From Microcystis aeruginosa W13-11 (GTDB taxonomy: Bacteria; Cyanobacteriota; Cyanobacteriia; Cyanobacteriales; Microcystaceae): a DNA stretch of 8,406 bases. The translations under genes were made by a program, and so were the position numbers. The notes under the pieces were generated by a model that saw only the letters and a program-made list of their open reading frames with translations, searched no databases and had not been told where the DNA came from. The DNA lies in NCBI GenBank assembly GCA_009995705.1, contig JAADBR010000173.1, positions 1 through 8,406 on the forward strand, in the 5' to 3' direction. Of the stretch, positions 5,640-8,406 are shown piece by piece (the stretch's first letter is position 1; each line of letters opens with the position of its first letter).

Positions 5640-6483
5640 ATGATTGACGTTGAACAAGTGGGGGCCAGTGCAACCCGCCCATTCGAGATAGCGTTTTCCA
5701 AATTGTCCATTCCACCCCGGTACGCCTGCGCGTGCGGTTGGCTTGGCTGAGATGCTATCCCTCCTTGCACGAACCCCTGTCCACCTCGATTTTGTCCCTG
5801 GCAGCCGTCAGGGAAGTTCGCTTGACTCCGGCGATCAACTCGATCGTCGTCTGCTACGATCCCCAGGGCATAACCGAAAAAGCCTTTCAAGAAAAGTTCT
5901 GTCAGCTACTCCAACAACTCACTCCCATCCACTGGCTCACTGCTGTGAGGCCGATAACTGATGACACGACTTCGCCCGGGGAAAGAATCTTCTCGGAAGC
6001 AGCGGTTACTGGAAAAATCCAAGAAGTTGGCAGCAAGCTCCGAGGCTCCTCCGTCGGCCAGGTAATGGGGTTCAGCGTGGGAGCGGTCGCTGGCGGAGTG
6101 CTGTTAGGTCCGTTGGGGCTAATTCCAGGTGCGGGGGTAGGCAGTGCCGTCGGGCGAACAGTTGGCAGTCAGCTAGGAGGCGAAACCGTGCGCTATCTGT
6201 CCGGCACAGGAGCCGCAGCGCAACGCTGGCCAGTGCCAGCAAAGAACCCCGCCGAGTCCGGAGCAAACCACTCTAGAGCTGGGTGCCACTGAATTGATCG
6301 GCAAAACGTTCGGAGGCATGGCCGGCTTTGTGGTGGGTGGCTCTCTGCAAGGGCCCGCTAGGTTCTCTTTTTGGCGGAATCATCGGCGGTGCTATCGGCG
6401 GACAAGTCCCAGAGGAATGGTGGTGCTGGCAGCGAGCAGACCTGGAAAAAACCACTTCTCAGGCAGGGGTGCCGTCAACTTGA
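5640..6483 (+). pseudogene. CoBaHMA-like + two glycine-zipper protein, multiple frameshifts (calcyanin-like architecture)
   Basis: Joining frames gives about 280 residues. The start frame (ATG 5640, MIDVEQVGASATRPF) passes by a -1 shift near 5684 into RDSVFQIVHSTPVRLRVRLA. This is the first strand of a cysteine-free HMA-like domain, followed by SLAAVREVRLTP and SIVVCYDPQ. After a linker comes glycine zipper 1 (about 6046-6200: VGQVMGFSVGAVAGGVLLGP, then GAGVGSAVGRTVGSQLGG). A +1 shift between 6200 and 6270 leads to ELGATELIGKTFGGMAGFVV. A further +1 shift in the GGGCCC at 6351-6356 restores GPLGSLFGGIIGGAIGGQVP, completing zipper 2. The likely end is TGA 6481-6483. Open pieces are 5640-5731 and 5732-6292. 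This is the module order of calcyanin, with two zippers visible rather than three. Confidence 0.65.
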
Positions 6484-6568
6484 AAGAGTTTTGGGCAATT
6501 AGTCAATAATACAGGTTAAACTGTTAGTGAAAATCGCCGACCGAGCGGTATAGAGATAGTAAGTGATT

Positions 6569-6883
6569 ATGGATTTAGAAGCTTTGTTGTTAGGCATCGA
6601 GCCAGTGGCGGCACTGGGCGTTGGGGCAGCAGCTCTGGCTCTCGCCCCTCTCATTGGTGCTTTGGGTAATCCAGAGGTAGGAAAGTCTCTAGCAGACTCC
6701 GGCCGCGACCTCACCAAAAGTGGCATTAAATGGGGACTAGAAAAGTTCGAGAAGGTGCAAGAAACTGTAGCTGAAGCCAGTGAGTCCTGGAACGATCTGG
6801 TAGCAGAAGCCGAGGCAGAAATTAGAACTGCCAAGACTTCAACCAAGCCCGAGGCACCCACAGAAGTGGAAATTGCTGAATAA
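6569..6883 (+). CDS. DUF5132 family protein, 104 aa
   Basis: I chose ATG 6569 rather than GTG 6563 because MDLEALLLG aligns with the paralog's MEELLLLG start (4909). Neither has a clear Shine-Dalgarno. Residues 10-34 are hydrophobic, followed by GNPEVGKSLADSGRDLTKSG, then an amphipathic helix with ASESWNDLVAEAEAEI and an acidic end EVEIAE. It lies 46 bp before the triple glycine-zipper gene and presumably shares its transcript. TATAGA at 6549-6554 is a possible -10 but lacks a good -35. Role unknown. The recurring pairing with CoBaHMA and glycine-zipper genes suggests a common membrane-associated process. Confidence 0.85.
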   Translation: MDLEALLLGIEPVAALGVGAAALALAPLIGALGNPEVGKSLADSGRDLTKSGIKWGLEKFEKVQETVAEASESWNDLVAEAEAEIRTAKTSTKPEAPTEVEIAE

Positions 6884-6929
6884 TTACCCAACCCGATAGT
6901 TCTGGGGTAATCTCAGGAGGATAAAAGTA

Positions 6930-7979
6930 ATGACCAATCCAGATTCATCAGCCTCAGCAGGGGAACAATTTACTCACAATCCCGCCAGTCTCCTGGCCGC
7001 TGCCGGCGGAGTGGCGAACCAGATAGCGAAGGCGGCAAAAACCGCAGGCGAAGCAGCCGCCCAGCAATGGCAGACAGCAAGCGACTCCGTTCTCGAAGCC
7101 GCTAACCCCCTCCTCAAAGCCGCCCAAGATACTGGCCAAGCTTTCGTGGAAACGGCCGGGTCGGCGGTCAAACCCTTGGCTGAACAAGCCAATCAAGTGG
7201 GACAGACCGCCCTGCAAACAGCAACGGCAACCGCAGAGTCCGTCGTCTCAGCTACTGGGCAAATCGCTGGCCAGATCAGCCAGGCAGTGGATCCAGCGGC
7301 CGTGGGTGGTGCTTTTCTGGGGATGTCGGCGGGACAAGTGGCCGGTGGAATGATCGGCGGGGCGATCGGTTCGGCGCTCGGACCGGGGGGGGCGGTTTTG
7401 GGTGCTCAAGTGGGCGCTTTTGCTGGCAGCGCCACTGGAGCAAAGTTAGGCTATGATGTCACCCACGAAATTGTCCACCCAGAGCCGGACAAGGCTCAGA
7501 GGGGAGCAAATCCGATCGAGATCGCGGAACATCTGAGCAAGAAAAGCGGCGAGAAGCTCGGTGAAACCCTTGGCACTGCGGGGGGCGCAATTGTGGGGAC
7601 GGTCATCGCTGGGCCTGCGGGCGGCATGGTAGGCGCTCTGGCCGGAGAGGTTTTGGGGGGACAGTTAGGAGAAGATACGGCAGTTGCCTTAAATCAACAA
7701 GTGGAGCGGCAAGGAAAGCCGTCTCAGGAAGTCTCGCCCGAACAGACAGACGTGAGAGATTGGACGATCAAGACAGGAAGTAGTTTTGTCGGGGAAACAG
7801 GAATTGCTTTGGTCGGAGGGGCGATCGGCAAGTTAGTCGCTGGTGCAGCGGGGGCCGAGATCGGTCGGAGCTTAGGAGCGATCGCTGGCAAAAAAATCGA
7901 CTGGACACCCCCGCCTCAAACGAGTTCGCCTCCTCAACTACCCCAAGACGGTCAAGAGGACTCCCCCCATGTCAGCTAA
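6930..7979 (+). CDS. Triple glycine-zipper protein, calcyanin-like C-terminus, 349 aa
   Basis: ATG 6930 has a perfect AGGAGG (6915-6920) 9 nt upstream, the best ribosome site in the window. Residues 1-120 are Ala/Gln/Thr-rich with amphipathic-helix repeats (KAAKTAGEAAAQQW, NPLLKAAQDTGQAFVETAGS, NQVGQTALQTATATAESV). Three long glycine zippers follow at about 126-174, 207-247 and 283-320. Each is two G-x3-G-type helical arms, with a central turn that is GPGG or GPAGG in the first two and GAAG in the third. A Pro/Gln-rich tail (326-349) ends the protein. Three long zippers are the defining C-terminal module of calcyanin (ccyA), the marker of intracellular calcium carbonate formation. Calcyanin N-termini vary, and I cannot confirm that this one is a known type. 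It may instead be a paralog. The stop overlaps the cax start. Confidence 0.8.
   Translation: MTNPDSSASAGEQFTHNPASLLAAAGGVANQIAKAAKTAGEAAAQQWQTASDSVLEAANPLLKAAQDTGQAFVETAGSAVKPLAEQANQVGQTALQTATATAESVVSATGQIAGQISQAVDPAAVGGAFLGMSAGQVAGGMIGGAIGSALGPGGAVLGAQVGAFAGSATGAKLGYDVTHEIVHPEPDKAQRGANPIEIAEHLSKKSGEKLGETLGTAGGAIVGTVIAGPAGGMVGALAGEVLGGQLGEDTAVALNQQVERQGKPSQEVSPEQTDVRDWTIKTGSSFVGETGIALVGGAIGKLVAGAAGAEIGRSLGAIAGKKIDWTPPPQTSSPPQLPQDGQEDSPHVS
7878..7885. repeat. HIP1 octamer GCGATCGC
   Basis: It lies in the third glycine zipper. Partial copies (GCGATCG) also occur near 495, 2103, 3350, 7362, 7820 and 8051. Confidence 0.7.
7955..7960 (+). promoter_or_regulatory. Shine-Dalgarno AGAGGA for the cax remnant, inside the upstream gene
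   Basis: AGAGGA lies 8 nt before ATG 7969, within the last codons of the glycine-zipper gene. This fixes the original cax start and points to translational coupling. Confidence 0.55.
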
Positions 7980-8245
7980 AAACAAATTTTTGCTCTTGCT
8001 GCTGAGTGGCTGAAGTTATCACCTGTCCTCGTCTTTGTCCTCTCTGCTTTGGCGATCGTTCCCAACGGCGGCCTTCATTGCAACAAGCAACGGAAGTCAT
8101 TGCCGCCATTATTGGCCCGACCCTAGTCGGTCTGCTCAACGCCACCTTTGGCAATTTAACGGAAATGGTCGTCTCAGTAGTGGCGCTTAGGGCAGGATTA
8201 GTCGAGGTGGTCAAGGCGAGTATTTTAGGGGCGATTATTGCTAAC
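7969..8245 (+). pseudogene. cax: Ca2+/H+ antiporter (CAX family), decayed N-terminal fragment
   Basis: The start MSAKNKFLLLLLSG reaches TGA 8011-8013. A second frame, from about 7992, reads ALAAEWLKLSPVLVFVLSAL and AIVP, typical of CAX TM1. An extra base near 8064-8067 gives AAFIAT. Another at about 8086 gives ATEVIAAIIGPTLVGLLNAT, FGNLTEMVVSVVALRAGLVE and VVKASILGAIIAN. LLNATFGNxTE is the CAX alpha-1 repeat that lines the cation site, with the usual Asn and Glu present. Homology stops after IIAN at 8245, where CAX proteins continue with LLL and nine more spans. The following WSLD and TAA (8258-8260) are foreign. CAX proteins move Ca2+ out of the cytosol using the proton gradient. This copy cannot function. 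Confidence 0.8.
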
Positions 8246-8255
8246 TGGAGTTTAG

Positions 8256-8288
8256 ACTAAAAAATCAGACTGTAAAGTCTAGTCTGAT
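8256..8288 (-). terminator. Rho-independent terminator facing left
   Basis: Read on the minus strand, ATCAGACT (complement of 8281-8288) pairs with AGTCTGAT (complement of 8264-8271) across a 9-nt loop and runs into TTTTTT (complement of 8259-8264). It would end a transcript entering from the right of the window. There is no T-run in the plus direction. A competing 5-bp stem AGACT-GTAA-AGTCT lies at 8267-8280. Confidence 0.5.
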
Positions 8289-8406
8289 AATTAGAACCCA
8301 CATTCAGCACTTGATGATGTGAGTATATATACTTAACGAGCTACTCCCAGCAGATTATTTTGCCAAACTTTTATTTATTGAAAAACAGCTAACACCATTG
8401 CAGAGT
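8289..8406. other. Right-edge stretch with no recognised gene
   Basis: The region is AT-rich and has stops in all minus frames and no long plus frame. A short minus frame from the edge (SAMVLAVFQ, then stop) could be the end of a gene outside the window that uses the terminator at 8256-8288, but this is too short to call. Confidence 0.3.

Noticed and set aside
6499..6891. 130-codon minus-strand frame opposite the second DUF5132 gene
   Set aside because: It is a mirror of a gene with a clear paralog in the window. Its Ser/Ala-rich sequence is an antisense artefact.
6954..7217. Minus-strand frames opposite the N-terminus of the glycine-zipper gene
   Set aside because: They are antisense to a gene with a perfect AGGAGG site and have no domain.
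1..8406. CRISPR array, tRNA or rRNA
   Set aside because: No regularly spaced direct repeats, and no cloverleaf or rRNA-like sequence was seen on either strand.

Overview
The window is cyanobacterial. It carries three full HIP1 octamers (GCGATCGC at 2032, 5524 and 7878) and several partial ones. It also holds families known mainly from cyanobacteria: DUF5132, cysteine-free HMA-like domains and glycine-zipper proteins. The 4.03-4.32 kb spacer looks to me like multi-copy intergenic DNA of Microcystis, but that is from memory and unverified. By eye, GC is about 40-45% in the left part and 55-60% in much of the right part. Some of that difference follows from Gly/Ala-rich coding.

Left part (1-2351, minus strand). 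A LamG-like lectin-fold gene runs off the left edge and has a promoter and a palindrome at its 5' end. Next is an MFS transporter gene of about 459 codons, split by a 133-bp MITE. The MITE has perfect 14-bp terminal repeats beginning GTAA and an 8-bp target duplication, as expected for an IS66-type element. Removing the MITE plus one duplication copy restores the reading frame exactly.

Middle (2352-4618). This stretch holds two abutting transposase 3' remnants (ISL3-like on minus, IS30-like on plus), an unlisted 54-aa membrane protein gene, and a 330-aa protein with one membrane segment and a C-terminal CoBaHMA-like domain. A 600-bp spacer follows, with a G-quadruplex-capable tract and a broken ORF.

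Right part (4619-8260). This is a family cluster. A minus-strand DUF5132 gene is divergent from a plus-strand series: a CoBaHMA-like + truncated DUF454 gene, a frameshifted CoBaHMA-like + two-glycine-zipper gene, a second DUF5132 gene, an intact 349-aa protein with three long glycine zippers, and a decayed 5' piece of a Ca2+/H+ antiporter (CAX) gene whose start overlaps the glycine-zipper gene by 11 nt. CoBaHMA and triple glycine zipper are the two building blocks of calcyanin, the protein linked to intracellular amorphous calcium carbonate in cyanobacteria. With the coupled CAX gene, this suggests a calcium-handling or biomineralization-related locus, partly in decay. That function is inference. 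Beyond 8260 there is a minus-facing terminator and no recognisable gene.
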